NCBI GenBank assembly: GCA_020851455.1
Contig: JADZCT010000037.1
Coordinates: 1 to 64,000, forward strand
Direction: 5' to 3'
DNA: 64,000 bases
From: Gemmatimonadaceae bacterium
Lineage (GTDB): Bacteria; Gemmatimonadota; Gemmatimonadetes; Gemmatimonadales; Gemmatimonadaceae
Both the position numbers and the translations under genes were made by a program. Below the pieces are notes generated by a model. The model made no database searches, was not told the DNA's origin, and saw nothing but the letters and a program-made list of their open reading frames with translations. How positions within the stretch are numbered: the stretch's first letter is position 1; every line of letters starts with the position of its first letter. Positions 1 to 8,600 of the stretch are shown here, one piece after another.

Positions 1-1911
1 GCGGACTTCGAGCCGCGACGCGCGCTGCGGCTCGTGGTACACGCGCATCGGTGCCTTCACGAAGTCGGAAGGCGATGCCTCGAAGATGTTCGGCACGAAG
101 GTCTGCGGGTTCCGGTCGGTGAGCGGGACCCACGAGCTCTGCACCTGCACCATGATGCGGTGGCCTTTCCGGAAGGTGTGGTTGATGTCGGGCATCTCGA
201 AGCGAAGCGAGTCGGGCCGGTTGGGGACGAACGCCACGGGCTTGTCGGGGGCGCGGCGGTAGCGGCCGCGGAACGGCTCGCCGCGCACCAACTGCTGGTA
301 GCCGGCCACCTGGAACCCCGAGCTGTCGCCGGGCCAGTTGGGCGCGTCGGCCGGCCACACGTCAATCAGCTTCACGTCGAAGTCGGCGTCGGTGCCGCTC
401 GTGGCAACGTGCAGCACGGGTGCGACGGGGCCGGCGATCGTGACGTCATCGGTGAGCACGTCGCTCACGTAGGTGAGAACGTCGTAGCGGTCGGAGGCGA
501 ACCGCTGGTCGCCCACCATGTAATCGCGCGGCATCCCGCTCGGATCCTTGCGGCCCACGACGGGCACCGGGTCGGCGGGGTCGCTCACGTACTCGTCGTA
601 GCCGGCGCCCGCTGCGGGCGCGCTGAACGAGAGCTTGCCCCCGGGCTGCAGGTAGAGCGACTGCTTCGCGGCGCTGGGCGGCGGAAACACATCGTAGCGG
701 TCCCACTGGTTGGCGCCGGTACGGTAGATGAGCACCTTGGGGAGCTTCGGGTCGGGGCCGTCCGCCAGGTGATGCATGAAGAAGGGGAACTCGATCGAGT
801 CGCGGAACCAAGGGCCGGTCTTCACGTTCCAGCGGAGCGTGCCGATCTGGTCGCCGTCACCGCGCGCCCAGCCGCCGTGCGCCCAGGGGCCCATGGCGAG
901 ATGGTTTCCGGCGCGACTGGTCGCGTCTCCGATCTGCTCGATTGCGCGGAAGGTTCCGAACGGGCCGAAGAGGTCCTCCGCGTCGTAGAAGCCCCCGATC
1001 TCGAGCATGGCCGGCGCGGTCCTGCGCAGGTGGCGGCGGATGTCGCGCGCCTGCCAGAAGGCGTCGTAGGCGGGATGCTGCAGCACGATATCCCAGAGCG
1101 GGGCGGTCTCGCGCGGCAGGTACTTGCGCGAGCCGGGGCCCACGGGCCCCATCGCGAGGAAGAACGCGTAGGCGTCGTTGCCAGTGTTCGGGCGCGACTC
1201 GGGATACGACGGATCTGGGCCGAGCTGCGGGTTGCGTGGCGTTCGCCCGAATCCCTGGTAGAAGGAGAAGTTGGCGCCGAGGTAGAAGGCGCCGTTGTGG
1301 AAGAGGTCGTCGCCGTTCCAGAGGTCGGTCATCGGCGAGCCCGGCGCGCACGCCTTGAGCGCGGGGTGCGGGTCAATGCAGCTCGCGGTGGTATAGAAAC
1401 CCGGGTACGAAGTGCCATAGATACCCACGCGGCCGTTGTTGCTCCGCACGTTGTTCACGAGCCAGTCAATCGTGTCGTAGCTGTCGGTGGACTCGTCAAC
1501 GTCCTTCGGCCCCTTCCTGTCCTTGTGGGGCGTCATCTCGGTGAACTCGCCCTCGGAGTAGTAGCGGCCGCGGGCATCCTGGTACACGAAGATCATCCCG
1601 GCGTCCATGTACCTCTGGCCGAGCCCGAGGGTTGGGCGGTACGGCCCGCCGGGCGCGCCGATGCCGTAGGGAGTGCGGTTCATCAGGAACGGGTACTTCC
1701 GCGACGAGTCACGCGGCACATATATGGTCGTGAAGAGCTTCACGCCGTCGCGCATCGGAATCTTCACGTCGAGCTTCTCGTAGGCGCGCTGAACGGCGTT
1801 GATCGCGGCGGTGTCAACGTTGCCGCGGCCGCGCTGCGCGAGCGCAGGCGAGGCGCAGGCGGCGAGGGCGAATGCCAGGAGTACGGCGGATCGGGCGGCG
1901 GTGCGGTTCAT
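1..1911 (-). CDS. CocE/NonD-family (S15-like) secreted hydrolase, C-terminus beyond window
   Basis: The frame is open from the ATG at 1911 to the left edge, giving 637 residues without a stop, so the C-terminus is missing. The N-terminus is a signal peptide; both a lipobox-like LAAC (Cys19) and an ALA-Q signal peptidase I site are visible. The block IPMRDGVKLFTTIYVPRD (about 51-68) and the nucleophile elbow GTSYPG (Ser168) are typical of the CocE/NonD and X-Pro dipeptidyl-peptidase alpha/beta hydrolases, which cleave acyl esters or Xaa-Pro dipeptides. The start overlaps the stop of the NamZ-like gene by ATGA, so the two are probably cotranslated. The substrate cannot be told from sequence: this family contains both esterases and peptidases. 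Confidence 0.88.
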   Translation of the reverse strand, partial: MNRTAARSAVLLAFALAACASPALAQRGRGNVDTAAINAVQRAYEKLDVKIPMRDGVKLFTTIYVPRDSSRKYPFLMNRTPYGIGAPGGPYRPTLGLGQRYMDAGMIFVYQDARGRYYSEGEFTEMTPHKDRKGPKDVDESTDSYDTIDWLVNNVRSNNGRVGIYGTSYPGFYTTASCIDPHPALKACAPGSPMTDLWNGDDLFHNGAFYLGANFSFYQGFGRTPRNPQLGPDPSYPESRPNTGNDAYAFFLAMGPVGPGSRKYLPRETAPLWDIVLQHPAYDAFWQARDIRRHLRRTAPAMLEIGGFYDAEDLFGPFGTFRAIEQIGDATSRAGNHLAMGPWAHGGWARGDGDQIGTLRWNVKTGPWFRDSIEFPFFMHHLADGPDPKLPKVLIYRTGANQWDRYDVFPPPSAAKQSLYLQPGGKLSFSAPAAGAGYDEYVSDPADPVPVVGRKDPSGMPRDYMVGDQRFASDRYDVLTYVSDVLTDDVTIAGPVAPVLHVATSGTDADFDVKLIDVWPADAPNWPGDSSGFQVAGYQQLVRGEPFRGRYRRAPDKPVAFVPNRPDSLRFEMPDINHTFRKGHRIMVQVQSSWVPLTDRNPQTFVPNIFEASPSDFVKAPMRVYHEPQRASRLEVR

Positions 1912-3134
1912 GGGCCTGGATGGTTGGTCGGGTAGAGCCAGTAGGGGCGCGTGGAGTCCTCGAACTTTACGGCGTCGGAGTCCCAGCGCGCCAGAAGCGC
2001 ATTGGTGGTTCCCTGCTCCACTGCGGCCCTGAGGCCAGCGGTGCCGGCGAGGCGTTCGAGCGAGGGGCGCCACGCGAACTGGCTGACATGGCGCCTGTAG
2101 ATCACGGCGAGCATGGTGACACCCACGCGTACGGGGCGCACGCGCTCGCGGTCGGTGACGGTCGCGCGAATCATCGGGACGGGGCCGATCCCGCCGTGCT
2201 TCTGTCCTGTCGCGATTTCGCGTGTGACTGCCTCGAAGCGGACGCCTTCGAGGCCCGCGGCGTTCAGTTCGGCGGCAACCTCCGCGGCGTCTCTCAGCCA
2301 CGGCGCGCCAATGAGCTGGAAGGGGGCGTCGGTGCCGCGTCCTTCGCTGAGGTTGGTGCCCTCGAAGAAAACGGTGCCCGGGTAGAGCAGCGCGGCGTCG
2401 AGGTGACGGATATTGGGCGACGGGTTCCGCCAGGGGAGTCCGGTTTCGTCGTACCAGAGGGACCGCGCGTATCCCTTCATCGGGACGACTGTCGCGTTTG
2501 CGTCCACGAGCCTGGTGCCGACGAGGAACCGCATCAGTTCGCCGGGTGTGAGGCCGTAGCGGAGCGCCACGGGGTACTGCCCCACGAACGACGAAAAGGC
2601 GGGCTCGAGGATGTTCCCTTCCACGCGGTCGGCCCGGATGGGGTCGGGCCGGTCGAGGACCACGAACGGAACGCGCGCCCTGGCCGCGGCGGCCGCGGAG
2701 AGCGCCATCGTCCACTCGTAGGTGTAGACGCGCGCGCCCACGTCCTGGATGTCGTAGAGGAGCACGTCAATGCCGGCGAGGTCTTCGGCGCGGGGAACGC
2801 GCGTGTCGCCGTAAAGCGAGTGCACCGGGACGCCCGTCGCCGGGTCAACCGCCGATTCTACGCGTGCGCCCGCCTCTGCCTCGCCCCGGATGCCGTGCTC
2901 GGGCGCGAAGAGCACGACGAGCTTCACGCCCGGGGCGCGGAAGAGGAGATCTATGGAACTCGTGCCGTCGCGCGCGCGGCCGGAGTGGTTGGTGATGAGC
3001 CCCACGCGCTTCCCGCGCACGAGGTGGATGGAGTCACTGAGGAGGACTTCGATCCCGGGGGTCACCTTTTGGGCGCTCCCGGCACTCGCCGCGAAGGCGG
3101 CAACCATCACTGCCCGGGTGAGCACGGATCGCAT
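1908..3134 (-). CDS. NamZ-like exo-beta-N-acetylmuramidase (DUF1343)
   Basis: This 408-residue protein has a signal peptide (MRSVLTRAVMVAAFAASAGS then AQ) and full-length similarity to the DUF1343/NamZ family. NamZ removes N-acetylmuramic acid from the non-reducing ends of peptidoglycan fragments. Family landmarks are the GLITNHSG block (about 45-52), FAPEHGIRG (Glu79-His80, a likely catalytic region), LYDIQDVGAR and the PSPNI block. The start is the ATG just before the signal peptide; the frame is open further upstream but that extension looks non-coding. It is the first gene of a two-gene unit with the CocE-type hydrolase (ATGA overlap). The role is inferred to be cell-wall turnover in the periplasm or outside the cell. 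Confidence 0.88.
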   Translation of the reverse strand: MRSVLTRAVMVAAFAASAGSAQKVTPGIEVLLSDSIHLVRGKRVGLITNHSGRARDGTSSIDLLFRAPGVKLVVLFAPEHGIRGEAEAGARVESAVDPATGVPVHSLYGDTRVPRAEDLAGIDVLLYDIQDVGARVYTYEWTMALSAAAAARARVPFVVLDRPDPIRADRVEGNILEPAFSSFVGQYPVALRYGLTPGELMRFLVGTRLVDANATVVPMKGYARSLWYDETGLPWRNPSPNIRHLDAALLYPGTVFFEGTNLSEGRGTDAPFQLIGAPWLRDAAEVAAELNAAGLEGVRFEAVTREIATGQKHGGIGPVPMIRATVTDRERVRPVRVGVTMLAVIYRRHVSQFAWRPSLERLAGTAGLRAAVEQGTTNALLARWDSDAVKFEDSTRPYWLYPTNHPGP

Positions 3135-3173
3135 GGGGTTGACGATAGCATGTGAGCAGGCGATTCGGCGAGT

Positions 3174-3179
3174 ATTATA
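3174..3179 (-). promoter_or_regulatory. Candidate -10 box for the NamZ-like/hydrolase unit
   Basis: On the minus strand this hexamer reads TATAAT, a perfect sigma70 -10, and lies 40 bases upstream of the NamZ-like ATG. No good -35 is seen at 16-18 bases. It sits in the short divergent gap just before deoC. Confidence 0.35.
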
Positions 3180-3185
3180 GAAGTG

Positions 3186-4208
3186 ATGCCCACACTGAAG
3201 CTCGAAACAGGGCCACCGGCACCCGTGCCAACCATCCCGCGCGGCACCCCTGGCGCGACCTTTGCCCGGAACCCCGGCGCGTCGCTCGACCTGGACCGTG
3301 TGCTCTCGCTGAGGATCAACCGCAGTGCAGTCGAGCGCCGCGCGGCCACGATCCCCACGCGCCGCACGGTGAAGAAGCAGTGGCAGGCGGCGTGGCTCCT
3401 CCGCGCGATCACCCTCATGGACCTCACCACGCTCTCGGGCGACGACACCCCGGGCACGGTGCGGCGGCTCTGCGCGAAGGCACGGCATCCGCTGCGCGAC
3501 GACCTCGTGCGCGCGCTTGGCGCCGAGCGCCTGGGGATCACCTGCGGCGCGGTGTGCGTTTACCACGCGATGGTGCCCACCGCGGTGGACGCGCTCGCGG
3601 GCTCCGGGATCCCTGTGGCCGCGGTGAGCACCGGGTTCCCGGCCGGGCTCTCGCCGCTCTCCACGCGGATCACCGAGGTGAAGGAGAGCGTTGCGGCGGG
3701 CGCGGCGGAAATTGACATCGTCATCACGCGCGCGCACGTGCTCACCGGCAACTGGGAAGCCCTCTACGACGAGGTGCGCGCCTTCCGCGATGCCTGTGGC
3801 GACTCGCACATGAAGGCGATACTCGGCACGGGCGACCTGGCCACGCTCACCAACGTGGCGCGGGCGTCGGCGGTGGCGATGATGGCGGGCGCGGACTTCA
3901 TCAAGACGAGCACCGGCAAGGAGAGCGTGAATGCGACGCTCCCCGTGTCGCTCGTCATGGTGCGCGCGATCCGCGACTACTTCGAGCAGACTGGCCACGC
4001 GGTTGGCTACAAGCCCGCCGGCGGGATCCGCTCGGCGAAGAACGCGCTCGAGTACCTCTACCTCATGAAGGAAGAGCTGGGCGAGCGCTGGATGCGGAAG
4101 GACCTCTTCCGGTTCGGCGCGTCCGGGCTGCTCACCGACATCGAGCGGCAGCTCGACCACTTCACGACCGGCCGCTACGCCGCCTCCTACCGCGAGCCAA
4201 TGCCATGA
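3186..4208 (+). CDS. deoC: Deoxyribose-phosphate aldolase, DERA-like
   Basis: DeoC splits 2-deoxyribose 5-phosphate into acetaldehyde and glyceraldehyde 3-phosphate in the cytoplasm. The Schiff-base lysine lies in FIKTSTGKE (Lys240), the second active lysine in YKPAGGIRS (Lys276), and EIDIVITR supplies the acidic residue. At 340 residues it is longer than the 259-residue E. coli enzyme. Segments such as RRTVKKQWQAAWLL and DLTTLSGDDT resemble the animal DERA type more than the E. coli type (from memory of those sequences). The ATG at 3186 is preferred over the GTG three bases before it. The stop overlaps the aldehyde dehydrogenase start by ATGA, which fits disposal of the acetaldehyde product. 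Confidence 0.95.
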   Translation: MPTLKLETGPPAPVPTIPRGTPGATFARNPGASLDLDRVLSLRINRSAVERRAATIPTRRTVKKQWQAAWLLRAITLMDLTTLSGDDTPGTVRRLCAKARHPLRDDLVRALGAERLGITCGAVCVYHAMVPTAVDALAGSGIPVAAVSTGFPAGLSPLSTRITEVKESVAAGAAEIDIVITRAHVLTGNWEALYDEVRAFRDACGDSHMKAILGTGDLATLTNVARASAVAMMAGADFIKTSTGKESVNATLPVSLVMVRAIRDYFEQTGHAVGYKPAGGIRSAKNALEYLYLMKEELGERWMRKDLFRFGASGLLTDIERQLDHFTTGRYAASYREPMP

Positions 4209-6667
4209 GTTCGACGATTCCCGGGATCTTCGAGACGATGGAGTACGGGCCGGCGCCGGAGAGCGGCAAGCCGGCGCTCGATTGGATCGCGGCGCACAAG
4301 GGCGCGTTCGGGCACATGATTGGCGGCTCGTTTACAAAGCCAGACAGGGGATCGCAGTTCGATGTGCTCGAGCCAGCGACAGGAAAGACGATCGCCCGCG
4401 CGGCGCAGGGTACGAAGTCCGACGTTGACGCCGCCGTGAAAGCGGCCCGCGCCGCGCTCCCGGCCTGGCAGGCGTTTGGCCCGCACGGGCGCGCGCGCCA
4501 CCTCTACGCGCTCGCGCGCATGGTGCAGCGCAACTCCCGCCTCCTCGCCGTGCTCGAGTCGCTCGACAACGGGAAGAGTATCCGCGAGACCCGCGACCTC
4601 GATATTCCGCTCGTGGCCCGGCACCTCTACCACCACGCCGGCTGGTCGCAGCTCCTGGATACGGAGTTCGCGGGACACACGGGCGTCGGCGTGGTCGGGC
4701 AGATCGTACCATGGAACTTCCCGCTGCTCATGGTCTCATGGAAGATCGCCCCCGCGCTCGCGGCGGGATGCACCGTGGTGATCAAGCCCGCGGAGTTCAC
4801 GCCACTCAGCGCGCTCGCGTTCGCCGAGCTCGCCACGCAGGCCGGGCTGCCCAAGGGCGTGCTGAACGTGGTGACCGGCGACGGCGCGACGGGTGCGGCA
4901 ATCGTGGAGCACCCTGGCATAGATAAGATCGCCTTCACCGGTAGCACCGAAGTAGGCCGCATCATCCGCAAGGCGACCGCCGGAAGCGGGAAGAAGCTCT
5001 CGCTCGAGCTGGGCGGCAAGAGCCCGTTCATCGTGTTCGACGACGCCGATCTCGACTCGGTGGTCGAGGGCGTGGTTGACGCGATCTGGTTCAACCAGGG
5101 GCAGGTGTGCTGCGCCGGTTCGCGGCTCCTGGTGCAGGAGGGCGTGGCCGACCGGCTGGTGGCGAAGCTCCGGGAGCGGATGGAGCGGCTCCGCGTTGGC
5201 TCTCCGCTCGACAAGGCCATTGACATGGGCGCGATCGTGGCGCCGGTGCAGCTCGAGCGCATCCGCTCGCTGGTGGCGCAGGGCGGGAAGGAAGGCGCGG
5301 AAATGTGGCAGCCGAGCTGGGCCGTGCCGAAGGAGGGCTGTTTCTATCCGCCCACGCTCTTCACGAAGGTGGCGCCAAGCTCGACGATCGCGCAGGTGGA
5401 GATCTTCGGCCCGGTGCTCGTGACGATGACGTTCCGTACGCCGTCCGAGGCGGTGCAGCTCGCGAACAACACGCCGTACGGGCTGGCCGCGAGCGTGTGG
5501 AGCGAGAACATCAACCTCGCGCTCGACATCGCGCCGAAGGTAAATGCGGGCGTGGGGTGGGTGAACTGCTCGAATCTCTTCGACGCAGCCGCCGGCTTTG
5601 GCGGGTACCGTGAGTCAGGGTACGGGCGCGAGGGCGGACGCGAGGGAATGTGGGAGTACCTGAAGCGCGTCCGGCCAGTGGTTTCGCGGACGGCATCTGC
5701 GCGTGTCGCGCCGAAGGAGCAGGCGCGCGCGCGCGCGGGCGCTGGCGCGGAGGCGGCAGCGTTCGCCGGGATAGACCGCACTGCCAAGCTCTACATCGGC
5801 GGGAAGCAGGCGCGTCCCGACGGCGGGTACTCGATGAGGGTGGTTGGTGCCGACGGCCGTTTCCTGGGTGAAGTGGGCGAGGGAAACCGAAAGGACATCC
5901 GGAACGCGGTGGAGGCGGCACGCGGCGCGGCCGACGCGTGGGCGCGCACGAGCGGCCACGCGCGGGCGCAGATTCTCTACTACATCGCCGAGAACCTCGC
6001 GGCGCGGCGTGACGAGTTCGCGGCGCGCATCGAGTCGCTGACAGGCATGCCGCGTGGCGCGGCCGGAAAGCGTCGATCGGCCGCAGCGGCGCCCAACGGC
6101 GCCGGCGCGCATGACGGTGCCGCAGAAGTGGACGCCGCCATCGCGCGGCTCTTCACCTACGCCGCGTGGGCCGACAAGTGGGACGGCGCAGTGCACCACA
6201 CGCCGGTGCGGGGCGTCACGCTCGCAATGAACGAACCAGTCGGCGTGATCGGTATTTCCGCGCCGGAGGAATGCCCGCTGCTCGGCTTCGTTTCGGTCGT
6301 TGCGCCCGCTATTGCGGCTGGCAACACAGCGGTGGCGATCCCGGGCGAGCTGCACCCGCTCGCCGTGACCGACTTCTACCAGGTGCTCGAGACGAGCGAC
6401 GTGCCCGCGGGCGTGGTGAACATAGTGACCGGCCGCCGCCACGAACTGGCAAGGGTGCTGGCCGAGCACGACGGCGTTGACGCCATCTGGTGGTTCGGCG
6501 ACGCGGAAGGCGTGAAGGAGTGCGAAGCCGCGAGCTGCGGCAACATGAAGCAGACGTGGTGCGAAGCAGTGCCGCGCGCATGGCTCGACCCCGCAGACGG
6601 CGAAGGGCGCGAGTTCATGCGCCACGCCACGCAGGTGAAGAACATCTGGATTCCGTACGGCGAATAG
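4205..6667 (+). CDS. ALDH16-type aldehyde dehydrogenase with C-terminal pseudo-ALDH domain
   Basis: This NAD(P)-dependent aldehyde dehydrogenase has 820 residues, against about 500 for an ordinary ALDH. Domain 1 (about 35-500) carries VPWNFPLLM, KPAEFTPLSA, FTGSTEVGR, the general base in LELGGK (Glu268) and the nucleophile in GQVCCAG (Cys302). Domain 2 (about 530-810) resembles the first half of an ALDH (YIGGKQARPDGGYS, NEPVGVIGI) but has no ELGGK and no catalytic cysteine motif. This active-plus-inactive layout is that of ALDH16 proteins. A basic, Ala-rich linker near 610-640 interrupts domain 2. Coupling to deoC (ATGA) suggests that acetaldehyde from deoxyribose breakdown is a substrate; that is inference. 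Confidence 0.92.
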   Translation: MSSTIPGIFETMEYGPAPESGKPALDWIAAHKGAFGHMIGGSFTKPDRGSQFDVLEPATGKTIARAAQGTKSDVDAAVKAARAALPAWQAFGPHGRARHLYALARMVQRNSRLLAVLESLDNGKSIRETRDLDIPLVARHLYHHAGWSQLLDTEFAGHTGVGVVGQIVPWNFPLLMVSWKIAPALAAGCTVVIKPAEFTPLSALAFAELATQAGLPKGVLNVVTGDGATGAAIVEHPGIDKIAFTGSTEVGRIIRKATAGSGKKLSLELGGKSPFIVFDDADLDSVVEGVVDAIWFNQGQVCCAGSRLLVQEGVADRLVAKLRERMERLRVGSPLDKAIDMGAIVAPVQLERIRSLVAQGGKEGAEMWQPSWAVPKEGCFYPPTLFTKVAPSSTIAQVEIFGPVLVTMTFRTPSEAVQLANNTPYGLAASVWSENINLALDIAPKVNAGVGWVNCSNLFDAAAGFGGYRESGYGREGGREGMWEYLKRVRPVVSRTASARVAPKEQARARAGAGAEAAAFAGIDRTAKLYIGGKQARPDGGYSMRVVGADGRFLGEVGEGNRKDIRNAVEAARGAADAWARTSGHARAQILYYIAENLAARRDEFAARIESLTGMPRGAAGKRRSAAAAPNGAGAHDGAAEVDAAIARLFTYAAWADKWDGAVHHTPVRGVTLAMNEPVGVIGISAPEECPLLGFVSVVAPAIAAGNTAVAIPGELHPLAVTDFYQVLETSDVPAGVVNIVTGRRHELARVLAEHDGVDAIWWFGDAEGVKECEAASCGNMKQTWCEAVPRAWLDPADGEGREFMRHATQVKNIWIPYGE

Positions 6668-6675
6668 GAGGCAGG

Positions 6676-7167
6676 ATGTCGTTCACGCTCACGAGCAGGG
6701 AAATCGCGCCCGATTCGACGATCGGCAGCGCGCACGTATTCAACGGCTCCGGCTGCGCCGGACAGAACATCTCGCCCGGTCTCTCGTGGAGCGGCCCGCC
6801 CGCCGGCACGAAGAGCTTCGCGGTGACCGTGTACGACCCCGACGCCCCGAGCGGCAGCGGCTGGTGGCACTGGGTGCTGTACAATATCCCGGCGAGCGTG
6901 GGCGAACTCCCCGCCGGGGCGGGCGACGCGAATAGGCGCATCCTGCCCGCGGGCGCCGTCCAGGGGCTCACCGACTACGGGACGACCGGCTACGGCGGCC
7001 CCTGCCCGCCCCCCGGCGACAAGCCGCACCGCTACGTGTTCACGGTTTACGCGCTCAAGGTCGCAACGATGGACCTGCCGGCGAACGCGAGCGGAGCGAT
7101 GGTGGGGTTCAACATCCACGCGAACGAGCTGGGTTCGGCGTCGTTCACTGCGCTGTACGGGCGCTGA
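6676..7167 (+). CDS. YbhB/YbcL-type PEBP (Raf kinase inhibitor-like) protein
   Basis: This 163-residue protein of the phosphatidylethanolamine-binding protein family has the usual bacterial length. Visible motifs are VTVYDPDAP (anion/ligand pocket), HWVLYNIP, YGGPCPPPGDKPHRY and FTVYAL. A clear ribosome binding site (AGGAGG) lies just before the ATG, eight bases after the aldehyde dehydrogenase stop. The last 23 bases overlap the 3' end of the convergent tryptophanase gene. The cellular role of bacterial members is not settled, so none is claimed. Confidence 0.92.
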   Translation: MSFTLTSREIAPDSTIGSAHVFNGSGCAGQNISPGLSWSGPPAGTKSFAVTVYDPDAPSGSGWWHWVLYNIPASVGELPAGAGDANRRILPAGAVQGLTDYGTTGYGGPCPPPGDKPHRYVFTVYALKVATMDLPANASGAMVGFNIHANELGSASFTALYGR

Positions 7168-8533
7168 CCAGTTCGAACTTCGCAGTGAAGTGCCGCAATG
7201 CCGGGGGCTGCTCCGTGATCCGAACGCCCCTGATGGTGTGCACCACCGAGTTGAGGTAGAGGAGCACCTCGCAGACGTAGTCCATGTGGCTCTGCGTGTA
7301 CACGCGGCGCGGGAAGGCGAGGCGCACCAGCTCGAGGCTCGCGGGCCTCTCGCTGCCGTCCGGCTGCCGGCCGAACATGACCGATCCGATCTCGCACGCG
7401 CGGATCCCGCCGGTCACGTAAAGCGCCACGGCGAGCGCCCAGCCCGGGTACTGCGACTGCGGGATGTGCGAGAGCCAGGCCCTGGCGTCGAGGTAGAGCG
7501 CGTGGCCGCCGGCTGGCCGCACGGTGGGGATGCCAGCGGCGGTCATGCGCTCGGAGAGGTACTCAACGGTGCGGATCCGGTAGCGCAGGTAGTCCTCGTC
7601 GAGCGCCTCGCGCAGCCCCACGGAGATTGCCTCGAGGTCGTAGCCGGCGAGGCCGCCGTAGGTAGGGAAGCCCTCCGTGAGTATGAGCGAAGTGCGGCAG
7701 GTCGCGGCAAGAGCGTCGTCGTTCATCGCGAGGAAGCCGCCGATGTTCGCCATGCCGTCCTTCTTGGCGCTCATCGTGCAGCCGTCGGCGAGGGAGAACA
7801 TCTCGCGGGCGATCTCCGTTGGCGTGCGATCGGCGTACCCAGGCTCGCGCTGCTTTATGAACCAGGAGTTTTCGGCGAATCGGCAGGCGTCAATGAAGAA
7901 CGGAACGCCGTGCGCGCGGCAGAGCGCGCTCACCGCCCGGACGTTCTGCATCGAGACCGGCTGGCCCCCCTCGGAGTTGTTCGTGACGGTGATCATCACG
8001 AACGGCACCGAGTGGCGGCGCTCCTTCAGCACGCGCTCGAGCGCGGCCACGTCCATGTTGCCCTTGAACGGGTGCAGCGTGGCCGGCTCGTGGCCCTCGC
8101 GGATGGGGATGTCGCGCGCCTCGCCGCGCTCGTGCTCGATGTTGGCGCGGGTGGTGTCGAAGTGCGTGTTGTTCGGGACTATGCTCCCCTCGCGCACGAG
8201 CGCGCCCGCGAGGATGCGCTCGGCCGCGCGCCCCTGGTGCGTCGGGATCACGTGTTTGAAGCCAGTGATTTCGCGAACCGTGTCCTCGAAAACGAAGAAC
8301 GAACGCGCCCCGGCGTACGACTCGTCGCCCTTCATCATCCCTGCCCACTGGAAGACGCTCATGGCGCCTGTGCCGCTGTCGGTGAGGAGGTCAATGAGGA
8401 CGTCTTCGGCCCGGAGCCGGAACGGGTTGTAGTGCGCCTCACGGATTGCCGCAATGCGTTCCGCCTCGGTGGTCTGGCGGATGGGCTCGACGGTCTTGAT
8501 CCGGAACGGTTCGATGATTGTCTTGAATTCCAT
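7145..8533 (-). CDS. tnaA: Tryptophanase (tryptophan indole-lyase)
   Basis: This PLP enzyme cleaves L-tryptophan to indole, pyruvate and ammonia. It has 462 residues, the family length. It carries DLLTDSGTGAMS, PTHQGR and the PLP lysine in SAKKDG (Lys258). The close relative tyrosine phenol-lyase can be told apart at two sites: Thr124 of that enzyme is Asp here (FDTT, Asp126), and its phenol-binding Arg381 (MERG) is Ile here (CEIGS). Both match tryptophanase. The start is the MEFKTIIEPF methionine; the frame is open upstream but runs into the divergent M3 gene. No tnaC-like leader or tryptophan permease is seen beside it. Indole could serve as a signal; that is inference. Confidence 0.9.
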   Translation of the reverse strand: MEFKTIIEPFRIKTVEPIRQTTEAERIAAIREAHYNPFRLRAEDVLIDLLTDSGTGAMSVFQWAGMMKGDESYAGARSFFVFEDTVREITGFKHVIPTHQGRAAERILAGALVREGSIVPNNTHFDTTRANIEHERGEARDIPIREGHEPATLHPFKGNMDVAALERVLKERRHSVPFVMITVTNNSEGGQPVSMQNVRAVSALCRAHGVPFFIDACRFAENSWFIKQREPGYADRTPTEIAREMFSLADGCTMSAKKDGMANIGGFLAMNDDALAATCRTSLILTEGFPTYGGLAGYDLEAISVGLREALDEDYLRYRIRTVEYLSERMTAAGIPTVRPAGGHALYLDARAWLSHIPQSQYPGWALAVALYVTGGIRACEIGSVMFGRQPDGSERPASLELVRLAFPRRVYTQSHMDYVCEVLLYLNSVVHTIRGVRITEQPPALRHFTAKFELVSARTAQ

Positions 8534-8600
8534 GGCGCGGAATATGCGTGGAGCGCCGCTGGCCGTGCTAGCTTTCCGGTACCCGTTTCCAGGGGCGGCA

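Noticed and set aside
34-1935. A 633-codon plus-strand open frame opposite the CocE-type gene
   Set aside because: The opposite strand has a clear signal peptide and GxSYxG hydrolase motifs; the plus-strand translation is His/Val/Arg-rich and has no recognisable domain, as expected for an antisense frame in GC-rich DNA.
7145-8533. Tyrosine phenol-lyase as the identity of the PLP lyase
   Set aside because: The Thr and Arg that mark tyrosine phenol-lyase are Asp126 and Ile here, as in tryptophanase.
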